A stretch of DNA of 64,000 nt from NCBI RefSeq assembly GCF_018446385.1, contig NC_056000.1, forward strand, positions 79,742,688 through 79,806,687. Direction: 5' to 3'. Shown piece after piece: positions 11,801 through 21,371 of the stretch; the first letter of the stretch is position 1, and every line of letters begins with the position of its first letter. The DNA comes from Zingiber officinale. Taxonomy: Eukaryota; Streptophyta; Magnoliopsida; Zingiberales; Zingiberaceae. Made by a program: the position numbers and the translations under genes. The notes beneath the pieces are model-generated. The model worked only from the letters and a program-made list of their open reading frames with translations. It had not been told where the DNA came from and made no database searches.

Positions 11801-12175
11801 TGAAGCCTCATTTAAATTGAGACGAACTATATCTCCATTGTTGGGTAGGCCAAGAATCAGTCCTACATCTACCTTTGTAAAATTGAGCTTCTTCCCATGG
11901 AAGATAAAGTTTTTTTCCTCATGATCCCAGTTATCAAACATATTTTGTACCTGAGCTCTTACAAAAGAACTATCAGGGAGGTCGAGGATCCACGAAAAAG
12001 GTGTGCCTCGAATCTTCTGTTCTTGTTCTGCAGTCGGGTTAACAGAAGAGATAAACTTTCTGAAGTGGCAAATGGTACTTTTCCAGTTCATTCTTTTAGT
12101 TCTTCCTCTGTTGACATAACTTTGATAATTTGGTCGATCAGCACTCACACTTGTGGAGACTTCTTTTGTTGTCAT
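8883..12175 (-). pseudogene. ULP1-like (C48) cysteine protease gene of a MULE, copy 1, interrupted
   Basis: Exons read on minus: 12,175-11,441 (globular N-terminal region, WDHEEKNFIFHGKKLNF), about 11,377-10,010 (Lys/Glu-rich coiled-coil-like part), 9,957-9,882, 9,757-9,570, 9,489-9,286, 9,219-9,099 and about 9,026-8,883. The last four give a ULP1 fold: HWHLMVMD supplies the catalytic His, HYNSLG lies where ULP1 has its Asp, and DCAFFIMRYAE carries the catalytic Cys. ULP1 proteases cleave SUMO; the role of transposon-borne versions is unknown. Damage: TAG at 11,576-11,578 where the paralogue at 26 kb has Trp, and a 444-bp hAT MITE within the second exon. The acceptor before that exon is unclear. 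Flanking repeat arrays make it cargo of the inner element. Confidence 0.75.
10548..10991. mobile_element. hAT-type MITE
   Basis: A 444-bp insertion starts TAGGGATGGCAA and ends TTGTCATCCCTA (one mismatch between termini), flanked by GTTACCAG (10,540-10,547) and GTTGCCAG (10,992-10,999). An 8-bp target duplicate is the hAT signature. Both halves are rich in GGGGCGGG/CCCCGCC-type sequence around an AT-rich (ATT)n core (10,690-10,850). It has no transposase. Removing it with one duplicate leaves the host reading frame continuous. Confidence 0.85.
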
Positions 12176-12445
12176 TGCGAACCTAACTACTGTATAACCA
12201 CACCCAAAAAAACAACTCTTAGTTCCCGTAATAACGACTACGCTCTTATTCTAACACACCCACACAAACCCTAGGTTAAACGGTTATAGAAAGCATAACT
12301 AAATGAGCAACCGACCTACGTACGGAAATGATTCTTGAACGCCGGTGAAGGTAGAGTCACGCCTCAACCGGAGCTGCGTAGAATGGCTTCGAGAAGAAGA
12401 TGACGACCGAAGCAGGAGAGTGTGCGCTTTTGCAGATTGAAACTT
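12176..12445. other. upstream region of ULP1-like gene 1
   Basis: Sequence between the ATG of the minus-strand gene and the first right-array unit. It should hold the promoter and 5' UTR, but no clear TATA box or other site can be assigned. Confidence 0.4.
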
Positions 12446-14357
12446 GGGCCTGATATCGCATTATTTTATTTAAAATTTAATCGACTCGATTTATGTGTAA
12501 GACTATTTATTAATATTTTGAAATAATACTCTTTAATATCAGGCCCCACGTTGGGCCTGATATGCACTCATATCAGGCCCACGTTGGGCCTGATATCCAA
12601 GCATATCAGGCCCAACGGAGGCTGATTGTATTTGAATTTTCTCCCAGCACCTATAGATATTTAAATAATGATTTGGCAGTAGATTTGGAGTCCTTGAAAC
12701 TCCAGAATACCACTAGAACTGAAATGGGTCCAATCAGAGGTGTCTAGGTCCATCAGTGGGTTTTGACCAAAACCCACTGATAGCCCTCCCCTACTTGGAT
12801 TTACATGAAATCAAGTCCCCTGTGAAGGTCTTGGTGGGGAGATGGTATATATGGTGTCAAACATAATTTATACACCATGGATTAGAAGGTATGGCTCCGT
12901 GCCAATTGCCACTTATTCCACTTATGACCATGCTATAGACTTGAACCCTATGGTAGCACCTTCTAATTTTATTTTATTTTTTTATTTTTTCATAAGGAGC
13001 ATGGTAGCACATTTTGAGTTTATGGAAAGGGGGAGATAGTATAAATTTATAAGAAAGGATACCATACCAAGGCCACTTTGGGCCTGATATGGTCTCATAT
13101 CAGGCCCACGTTGGGCCTGATATCCAAGCATATCAGGCCCAACGGAGGCTGATTGTATTTTAATTTTCTCCCAACACCTATAGATATTTAAATAATGATT
13201 TGGCAGCAGATTTGGAGTCCTTGAAACTCCAGAATACTACTAGAACTGAAATGGGTCCAATTAGAGGTGTCTAGGTCCATCAGTGGGTTTTGACCAAAAC
13301 CCACTAATGGCCCTCCCCTACTTGGATTTACATGAAATCAAGTCCCCTGTGAAGGTCTTGGTGGGGAGATGGTATATATGGTGTCAAACATAATTTATAT
13401 ACCATGGATTAGGAAGTATGGCTCCGTGTCAGTTGCCATTTATTTTTTTATAAGGAGCGTGGTAGCACATTTTGAGTTTATAGAAAGAGGGAGATAGTAT
13501 AAATTTATAAGAAAGGATACCATACCGGCTACTTTGGGCCTGATATGGTCTAATATCAGGCCCACGTTGGGCCTGATATGCACTCATATCAGGCCCACGT
13601 TGGGCCTGATATCCAAGCATATCAGGCCCAACGGAGGCTGATTGTATTTTAATTTTCTCGCAACACCTATAGATATTTAAATAATGATTTGCCAGCAGAT
13701 TTGGAGTCCTTGCAACTCCAGAATACCACTAGAACTGAAATGGGTCCAATCAGAGGTGTCTAGGTCCATCAGTGGGTTTTGACCAAAACCCACTGATGGC
13801 CCTCCCCTACTTGGATTTACATGAAATCAAGTCCCCTGTGAAGGTCCTGGTGGGGAGATGGTATATATGGTGTCAAACATAATTTATACACCATGGATTA
13901 GAAGGTATGGCTCTGTGCCAATTGTCACTTATTCCACTTATGGCCATGCTATAGACTTAAACCCTATGGTAGCACCTTCTAATTTTATTTTATTTTTTTA
14001 TTTTTTCATAAGGAGCATGGTAGCACATTTTGAGTTTATAGAAAGGGGAAGATAGTATAAATTTATAAGAAAGGATACCAGACCAAGGCTACTTTGGGCC
14101 TGATATGCACTCATATCAGGCCCATGTTGGGCCTGATATTCAAGCATATCAGGCCCAACGGAGGCTGATTGTATTTTAATTTTCTCCCAGCACCTATAGA
14201 TATTCAAATAATGATTTGGCAGCAGATTTGGAGTCCTTGAAACTCCAGAATACTACTAGAACTGAAATGGGTCCAATCAGAGGTGTCTAGGTCGATCAGT
14301 GGGTTTTGACCAAAACCCACTTATGACCCTCCCCTACTTGGATTTACATGAAATCAA
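12446..14357 (-). repeat. right palindromic-repeat array, part 1
   Basis: The same unit as in 6,314-8,760 in reverse orientation, with the GTGTCAAACATAATTTATA landmark near 12,857, 13,382 and 13,876. Units are of B and B' type; B' includes an extra GGCCATGCTATAG-like segment. The array stops at 14,357 where an LTR element inserted and resumes at 21,372. Confidence 0.9.
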
Positions 14358-15772
14358 TGTTGGGACCGAAAAGTAGCTAGAGGGGTGAATAGCTCGTCGT
14401 TGGCTCGTTGCTCGGCGTTGCTTGTTTCTTCAAAGATGCGCAGCGGAAAATACAGAAACAAACCATACAACGCTAACAAGGTTGGTTTACTTGGTATCCA
14501 CCTCACAAGAGGTGACTAGTCCAAGGATCCACACCTACACACACACCCTCCACTAATAAAACTCTCCTTTATGGTAATTACCAAGGGCGGAGAAGCCCTA
14601 CAAGACTCAATACAAGAAGAAAGGGAAAGGTAATGAAATACAAGCTTACAAGCTTACAATGAGAGCAAAAACCCTAACCCTAGTTTCTTCTTCTTGCTTT
14701 GATCCGCCTCTTGACTTGGAAGAACCTCCAAGAGCCTTCAAGAACTGGCGATCTCGAGCTTGAGAAGAGCTGTGGAGAAGCTGGTGAAGATCTGAAATGA
14801 ATCGGTGAAGAGATTACCGCAGCCAACGCACGCCTGCAGCTCAAATACGACGCAACGGTCGGATCCCGATCGATTCGAAAACTCCCAATCGATCGGGGAG
14901 GCTTTGGATCGATCCACGGATCGATCCAGAGCGCCTTTGTGCTCTGGAGAAAATGCCTGGATCGATCCACGGATCGATCCAGCGTTTATCACGCGAACCA
15001 GCAGCGTCCCAATCGATCGCCTGATCGATTGGGACCTCTGGATCGATCCACGGATCGATCCACGGATTAATCCAGAGGCTCTCTGTTCGCTGGGAAAGGC
15101 CTGGATCGATCCACTGATCGATCCAGCTCTTGGTTTTTGCCCAAAACCAAGTCCCAAGCCTCTCAATCCAACATTCGGTCAACCTTGACCTATTGGTATA
15201 TCATGCCTAGCATCTGGTCACTCCCTTGACCTGCCAGGACTCCCCACCAAGTGTCCGGTCAATCCCTTTGACCCACTTGGACTTTTCTCTTCGTGCCAAG
15301 TATCCAGTCAATCCCTTTGACCTACTTGGACTCTCACCAAATGTCTGGTCAACCTTGACCCATCTGGATTTCTCTTGTCTGGCTTCACTCACCAGGACTT
15401 TTCCCAATTGCCTAGCTTCACTCACTAGGTCTTTCACCTAGCTTCACTCACCAGGATTTTCTTTCTGCCTAGCTTCACTCACTAGGTCTTTCACCTGGCT
15501 TCACTCACCAGGATTTTCTTCCTGCCTAGCTTCACTCACTAGGTCTTTCACCTGGCTTCACTCACCAGGATTTTCCTTCTGCCTAGCTTCACTCACTAGG
15601 TCTTTCACTTTGCCTAACATCCCAGTTAGGACTTCCCAGTCAAGTATCCGGTCATCCTTGACCTACTTGACTCTTCTTCAATCAACCTTGCATTGTCAAA
15701 CATCGAAACCCAAACCAAGACTCAAGCTTGGTCAACTAGGTCAACCTTGACCTGAGGGATGTTGCATCAACA
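14358..15772 (-). repeat. 3' LTR of the TR-GAG element
   Basis: Downstream LTR in element orientation (1,415 bp). Three structured blocks are visible: ATCGATC/GATCGAT hairpins at 14,870-15,130; GGTC/GACC bulged hairpins at 15,168-15,367 and 15,638-15,672; and CCTRG/CYAGG hairpins at 15,374-15,610. Confidence 0.92.
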
Positions 15773-15784
15773 ATCTCCCCCTTT
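15773..15784 (-). other. polypurine tract
   Basis: The minus strand reads AAAAAGGGGGAGAT directly before the LTR, the expected site of plus-strand cDNA priming. Confidence 0.8.
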
Positions 15785-18096
15785 TTGATGTTTGACAATA
15801 CCAACACTATCACTTACAATACCACATGTAAGTTAGGCTAATCCCATAGCCTAAACCTTCTTCATGCCACTAGGTAATGAATACATAAGTTAAGCCCTTC
15901 ATTCTCCCCCTAAGAGGTCAAACTCCCTCTAGGTGATAAAAGCCTAACTTACTCCCTTTCATTCTCCCCCTATTGGCACACATCAAACCATGCCCCAATT
16001 TTGGGCACACATCAACAAATTCACTTGTTGAAAACTCTCCCCCTGAAGAGTTGCTTATCGTTGTTCACAACTTCACTCGTTGTGAGCAACACGATAATGA
16101 AGGTGTCATACCCTTCATTATCCTTAACCCTACATTCTCCCCCAATGTAGGCAAATGCTCATCCTTGAGCATTATCCACTTGAAGCCACTTGAACAATGA
16201 GGATATCCACTCCCCATTAAAGTTCAAACGCTCAACCTTGAGCATGTTCTTAACGGAAGGTTAACCACCTTCCAAGGTTTATGAAAAATAATTTTCATGA
16301 CTTTAAAGAGTCTCTCCCCCTAAAGACATGGTGGTAACTTCTGTCATTGCACCAACAATGACTTGGAATCCCTAAAAACTTTAGGAAACCCAATTTTAGA
16401 AGTTTTGAGGTTTAAATATTCAAAATTTGAAACAAACCTCAACCTAAACTTCAACTTAGCCTTCCTTAACCAATCCATCCTTGTTTTCCACACGAAAACA
16501 CCCTTTTTATGTATACAAATGTATTTTCAGGGGTTTGGAATGGTTACCTAGACTAAAATAGGTTCAAAATGCTGAAAATAAGCTTTCCCAGCCAAAATCA
16601 GCATCTTCAATCGATTGGAGTTGGGTTCCAATCGATTGAACCCTGCTGAATCGATCCACTGATCGATTCAGTCTTCTTGGATCGATCGGCTGGTCGATCC
16701 AGCGAGCTTCTGCTCGCGAGAAATGCCTTCTCAATCGATCGGCTGATCGATTGAGGCACTCCAATCGATCCACTGATCGATTGAAGGCCTGAAATTGCTG
16801 AAATTCAATTTCAGCCAATTTCAGAAACCCCTAGAAAATTCTACAAAATTCCAAAAATCGTAAAAATTTGTGTAGACATTATTTAGGGTATAATTTATCA
16901 TGGAAAAATAGTTTTCTATGAAAATACGTCATATTTTCAAAGATTGACACAAACTTGAGAACTTACAAAAACTTTAGTGTTTTCTTCAAGTTTGTGTCTA
17001 ACTATTCAATGGTGATTACTATCAAAAGATAGCCTTCACCAAGATTTTCCAAAATCATTTTAAAAACAACATTTTCAAAACCAATATTCCACCATGTTCC
17101 TTGGGTTTAATGCACATGAATTGTACATTAGCTTTCCCAATGATGGAAAAACACATAACTATGTGTTTTGATGAATTTAAAACTCAAAGAATGCACTAAA
17201 TCAACATCTTGAGTTTTGTTCATCTTCCTAACATCTCACTTGTATCTAATGTGCACTAAAAACACATACAAGTCACCTTATGGTCCTTGTGAGATGTGAG
17301 ATTTTGGTTTTGCCCTATTCTAGGGATCATGCATAACTATCTAGATATTTTAGAGATATTAGACATCCACCTAGGATGTCACTTGTTAATAAGTGTTGTT
17401 AAATGTCATTTGTCCTTAATTACAAGGAATTTAAACTTAATGCATGATTATGTTATGGCATACATCAAAAGGAAATAATTTTTAAAAGAAAATATCCTAT
17501 AACTACATGATGTATGAATGTCATGACATGGTATTTTTGAGTTTTTCATAATAAGTCATGAATGCACAAATAAATCATGATGTCATGGCATATAATGGGC
17601 AACCAAACATGGCAAGATTTTGCATAATTAAAATATACCTAGATTATCTATCTAAATATCCTTAACCCTTAGCTAATCCTAAAGCATAAACCCTAGATTG
17701 CCCAATTTCCTTAGGAAAATGCCAAAACCCAACTTGACATTTCTTTAATCTCTTGAATTAATTATGCCAATTAAAAATTTAAAACATTCCTCAAATGTTG
17801 GCATATTTCATTTTCCCATAAGAGTAATCACTTTAAATTAAGGCTTAGATTTGCCTTAAACTCCTAAGACAATACCAAAGTCCCAATTTGGTATTTCTTA
17901 ACACTTGATTTCTTGTGGCATTTAAAGTCATCTCAAATTTCTTCCTTTATAGCACATTTTACTCTTTCCAAGAGTAACAATAAATCCATTTCATTTTCAA
18001 AGGTTAACAAAAACATTGAAAATGCTCCTTGAGTGTCAATTTCTTCAAAGTTGGGTTAACTACCCTTCTTCTCAGAGTTGACACTCTCTAACTCAT
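15785..18096 (-). other. internal non-coding region of the TR-GAG element
   Basis: About 2.3 kb between the gag stop and the polypurine tract, where an autonomous element would carry pol. No conserved pol motif is found in any frame. It contains further CTCCCCC tracts on plus (15,900-16,150 and 16,313) and a cluster of ATCGATC hairpins at 16,606-16,785. Confidence 0.75.
16606..16785. repeat. internal cluster of ATCGATC hairpins
   Basis: Five inverted repeats in 180 bp: 14-bp arms at 16,606-16,619/16,627-16,640; 11-bp arms at 16,646-16,671 (CTGAATCGATC, loop CACT) and 16,730-16,755 (CTCAATCGATC, loop GGCT); an imperfect one near 16,678-16,702; and CAATCGATC arms near 16,762-16,783. The same hairpin type occurs in the LTRs. 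Confidence 0.85.
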
Positions 18097-19833
18097 CTAT
18101 GGGATAGAGAAAATGCTCCTAGGAACCCAAAACCAATTGGTGCTTCTTGGATGCTCTAGGTATTCACTAGAGATAACTTCCCTAGATACCTTCCTAGTGA
18201 CCTTGTTTGGTTTCTTAGAAGTCTTGGTCACATTTTCTAGGTCAACTCTAAGGATAGCCTCCCTTGTGGCCTTGTTAGTGACTTTCTTAGACTTCTTAGA
18301 AGTCTTAGTCACTTTGGTTGCAAAGATACTTCTAGGGATATCTTCCCTTGTATCCTTGACTTGACCTCTAGACTTAGGGTTAGTTCCATAACTATATGGA
18401 ACCTTATGGTACGAAATTTCATCCTTCTTAGCCTTAGGTTTGTATCCCAAACCTCTATGGTCATTGGATGACTTTGATACTCCTAGGCCTAGATTTTTAC
18501 CCTTAGACCCTTGTGTCATATTTGTGATTTTTCTAAGGGTCTTCTCTAATTTATCAAGTCTTGACCTCAAGACTTGATTTTCCTTCCATAATCCCTCAAC
18601 CATAGATTTTTCACTAAAATCATGATTTTTCTTCTTCTTAGGTACATACCTAGAATCCTTAGGGTTCTTACCTAAGTTTCTATCTACCTTTCTAACCCTA
18701 GATTGAGAGGTTTTGGCATGATAAGCTACATGATTTTTCTTAACACTATCATGCTTCCTATTTTCATGGTAAATAGCATTAAAATGATATAAATTTGACC
18801 TAGCATGCTTTTTACCATTTTGCAAGGAAATAGGCTCAATAAAAGATACCTTCTTTTTTACCTTGGAGGCTCCCCCTTGAGTTGAGCTTCCTCCATGAGC
18901 CTTGACCACCTTCTTCCCATTAGGGCATTGACTTCGGTAATGCCCCTTTTGATTGCAAGAGAAGCACACAATGTGCTCCTTGCTCTTCTTTGTTCCGGGG
19001 ATGGTCTCCTTGGGCTTCGCCTTGCCCTTTTGTGTCACTTGACCCTTCTTCTTGGCCAAGTTGGGACACTTGCTCTTGTAGTGCCCACTTTCCCTACACT
19101 CAAAACATATTATATGATTTTTATTTTTAATTGAAACATTTATACCTTCTTGTGTAGGGATGGCACTTGCTCCTCCATTTGATATTTCTTGAATTTTGGA
19201 GATGGCACCATCTTCTTCTTCTTCACTTGACCCGGATGTGGAGGCCTCTTCTTGCTTCGGGTTCATTGATCTACACTCCCCCTCAATCCTAGAGGTGGAG
19301 GCTTCATCATCTTGTACATGGAACAAGGAGTATGCTCCCTCCTTGTTCTCTTCATTGCACTCCCTCGAAGATGAAGCTTCTTCTTGGACTTCTTCTTCGG
19401 AGGTTGAGCATCTCTCAACCTCGGAGTCCTCCTCTTGGTCTTGCTCCAAAGAGTCACCCTCTCTGGATTCTTCTTGCTCTTGTACAGTGGAGGGGATCTC
19501 TTCATGAAGCTTGGCCAATTTACTCCACAATTCCTTTGCATCTTCAAATTTTCCAATTTTGCAAAGGATGGTGCTTGGCAATAGATTGACCAAAAGCTTG
19601 GTCACTTTGTCATTGGCCTCGCACCTTTGAACTTGCTCTTGGCTCCACTTGCTCCTCTTGAGAACTTTGCCCTTTGAGTTTGTTGGAGTCTTGAAGCCTT
19701 CCATAAGAGCAAACCATTGCTCTATCTCCATCATAAGAAAATTTTCGATTCTTGATTTCCAAGAATCGAAGCTCGTGGAAGTGTATGGAGGAGCCACCCT
19801 TGTGTCAAATCCAAGTCCATCTTGGAATTGCAT
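18097..19833 (-). CDS. Gag polyprotein of the TR-GAG element (578 aa, two zinc knuckles)
   Basis: The single open frame of the young element. Residues about 70-112 carry a conserved gag segment (VTKLLVNLLPSTILC, ELWSKLAKLHEE) also seen in the remnant at 38,332-38,805. Residues about 115-230 are very acidic (Glu/Ser-rich). Two CCHC knuckles follow: CFECRESGHYKSKC at about 243-256 and CFSCNQKGHYRSQC at about 290-303. The C-terminal half is Lys-rich and basic. Gag packages the RNA and forms virus-like particles in the cytoplasm; zinc knuckles bind RNA. No protease follows. The frame is open about 25 codons upstream of the chosen ATG but has no earlier ATG. It lies 120 bp after the PBS and is presumably driven by the LTR at 19,968-21,371. 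Confidence 0.85.
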   Translation of the reverse strand: MQFQDGLGFDTRVAPPYTSTSFDSWKSRIENFLMMEIEQWFALMEGFKTPTNSKGKVLKRSKWSQEQVQRCEANDKVTKLLVNLLPSTILCKIGKFEDAKELWSKLAKLHEEIPSTVQEQEESREGDSLEQDQEEDSEVERCSTSEEEVQEEASSSRECNEENKEGAYSLFHVQDDEASTSRIEGECRSMNPKQEEASTSGSSEEEEDGAISKIQEISNGGASAIPTQEGINVSIKNKNHIICFECRESGHYKSKCPNLAKKKGQVTQKGKAKPKETIPGTKKSKEHIVCFSCNQKGHYRSQCPNGKKVVKAHGGSSTQGGASKVKKKVSFIEPISLQNGKKHARSNLYHFNAIYHENRKHDSVKKNHVAYHAKTSQSRVRKVDRNLGKNPKDSRYVPKKKKNHDFSEKSMVEGLWKENQVLRSRLDKLEKTLRKITNMTQGSKGKNLGLGVSKSSNDHRGLGYKPKAKKDEISYHKVPYSYGTNPKSRGQVKDTREDIPRSIFATKVTKTSKKSKKVTNKATREAILRVDLENVTKTSKKPNKVTRKVSREVISSEYLEHPRSTNWFWVPRSIFSIP

Positions 19834-19953
19834 CTTGAAGTTGAGCTTCTTGAAATCTTTGACTTTTGATGAATTTGCTTCAACTTCTTCACCCTCTAGC
19901 TCTTCTTGTTATGCTTGACCCTTCCGGCGATGATTCCGGTGAAGAGCGGCCTC

Positions 19954-19965
19954 GCTCTGATACCA
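19954..19965 (-). other. primer-binding site of the TR-GAG element
   Basis: The minus strand reads TGGTATCAGAGC two bases after the LTR (CCAACA-AG-TGGTATCAGAGC), complementary to initiator tRNA-Met. Confidence 0.92.
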
Positions 19966-19967
19966 CT

Positions 19968-21371
19968 TGTTGGGACCGAAAAGTAGCTAGAGGGGGTGAA
20001 TAGCTCGTCGTTGGCTCGTTGCTCGGCGTTGCTTGTTTCTTCAAAGATGCGCAGCGGAAAATATAGAAACAAACCACACAACGCTAACAAGGTTGGTTTA
20101 CTTGGTATCCACCTCACAAGAGGTGACTAGTCCAAGGATCCACACCTACACACACACCCTCCACTAATAAAACTCTCCTTTATGGTAACTACCAAGGGCG
20201 GAGAAGCCCTACAAGACTCAATACAAGAAGAAAGGGAAAGGTAATGAAATACAAGCTTACAAGCTTACAATGAGAGCAAAAACCCTAACCCTAGTTTCTT
20301 CTTCTTGTTTTGATCCGCCTCTTGACTTGGAAGAACCTCCAAGAGCCTTCAAGAACTGGTGATCTCGAGCTTGAGAAGAGCTGTGGAGAAGCTGGTGAAG
20401 ATCTAAAATGAATCGGTGAAGAGATTACCGCAGCCAACGCACGCCTGCAGCTCAAATACGACGCAACGGTCGGATCCCGATCGATTCGAAAACTCCCAAT
20501 CGATCGGGGAGGCTTTGGATCGATCCACGGATCGATCCAGAGCGCCTCTGTGCTCTGGAGAAAATGCCTAGATCGATCCACGGATCGATCCAGCGCTTAT
20601 CGCGCGAACCAGTAGCGTCCCAATCGATCGGCTGATCGATTGGGACCTCTGGATCAATCCACGGATCAATCCAGAGGCTCTCTGTTCGCTGGGAAAGGCC
20701 TGGATCGATCCACTGATCGATCCAGCTCTTGGTTTTTGCCCAAAACCAAGTCCCAAGCCTCTCAATCCAACATTCGGTCAACCTTGACCTATTGGTATAT
20801 CATGCCTAGCATCTGGTCACTCCCTTGACCTGCCAGGACTCCCCACCAAGTGTCCGGTCAATCCCTTTGACCCACTTGGACTTTTCTCTTCGTGCCAAGT
20901 ATCCGGTCAATCCCTTTGACCTACTTGGACTCTCACCAAATGTCTGGTCAACCTTGACCCATCTGGATTTCTCTTGTCTGGCTTCACTCACCAGGACTTT
21001 TCCCAATTGCCTAACTTCACTCACTAGGTCTTTCACCTGGCTTCACTCACCAGGATTTTCTTTCTGCCTAGCTTCACTCACTAGGTCTTTCACCTGGCTT
21101 CACTCACCAGGATTTTCTTCCTGCCTAGCTTCACTCACTAGGTCTTTCACCTGGCTTCACTCACCAGGATTTTCCTTCTGCCTAGCTTCACTCACTAGGT
21201 CTTTCACTTTGCCTAACATCCCAGTTAGGACTTCCCAGTCAAGTATCCGGTCATCCTTGACCTACTTGACTCTTCTTCAATCAACCTTGCATTGTCAAAC
21301 ATCGAAACTCAAACCAAGACTCAAGCTTGGTCAACCAGGTCAACCTTGACCTGAGGGATGTTGCACCAACA
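19968..21371 (-). repeat. 5' LTR of the TR-GAG element
   Basis: Upstream LTR in element orientation (1,404 bp) and nearly identical to the other LTR. Bulged GGTC/GACC hairpins are at 20,767-20,795, 20,805-20,837, 20,846-20,879, 20,895-20,928, 20,936-20,966 and 21,237-21,271. ATCGATC hairpins occupy 20,480-20,730 and CCTRG/CYAGG hairpins 20,978-21,200. The long peptides read here (WIDPWIDP-type) come from the repeats. Confidence 0.92.

Larger units (their letters stand above)
14358..21371 (-). mobile_element. gag-only (TR-GAG type) LTR retrotransposon
   Basis: A complete element with 1,415-bp and 1,404-bp LTRs, both TGTTGG...CAACA, and a perfect 5-bp duplicate ATCAA at 14,353-14,357 and 21,372-21,376. 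PBS is at 19,954-19,965 and the polypurine tract at 15,773-15,784, so it runs on the minus strand. The only long frame is gag. No protease, integrase, RT or RNase H is visible in 15,773-18,096. It must use enzymes from another element. The LTRs differ at only scattered positions by eye, and gag is uninterrupted, so insertion was recent. Confidence 0.92.

Noticed and set aside
14738..15182. WIDPWIDP-type proteins in the LTR
   Set aside because: They translate ATCGATC hairpin repeats within an LTR and exist on both strands and in both LTR copies.
19196..19589. Ser-rich plus-strand frames over gag
   Set aside because: Antisense shadows of the acidic repeat part of Gag.
19954..19965. Possible tRNA gene near TGGTATCAGAGC motifs
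   Set aside because: These are 12-nt LTR primer-binding sites complementary to initiator tRNA, with no cloverleaf around them.
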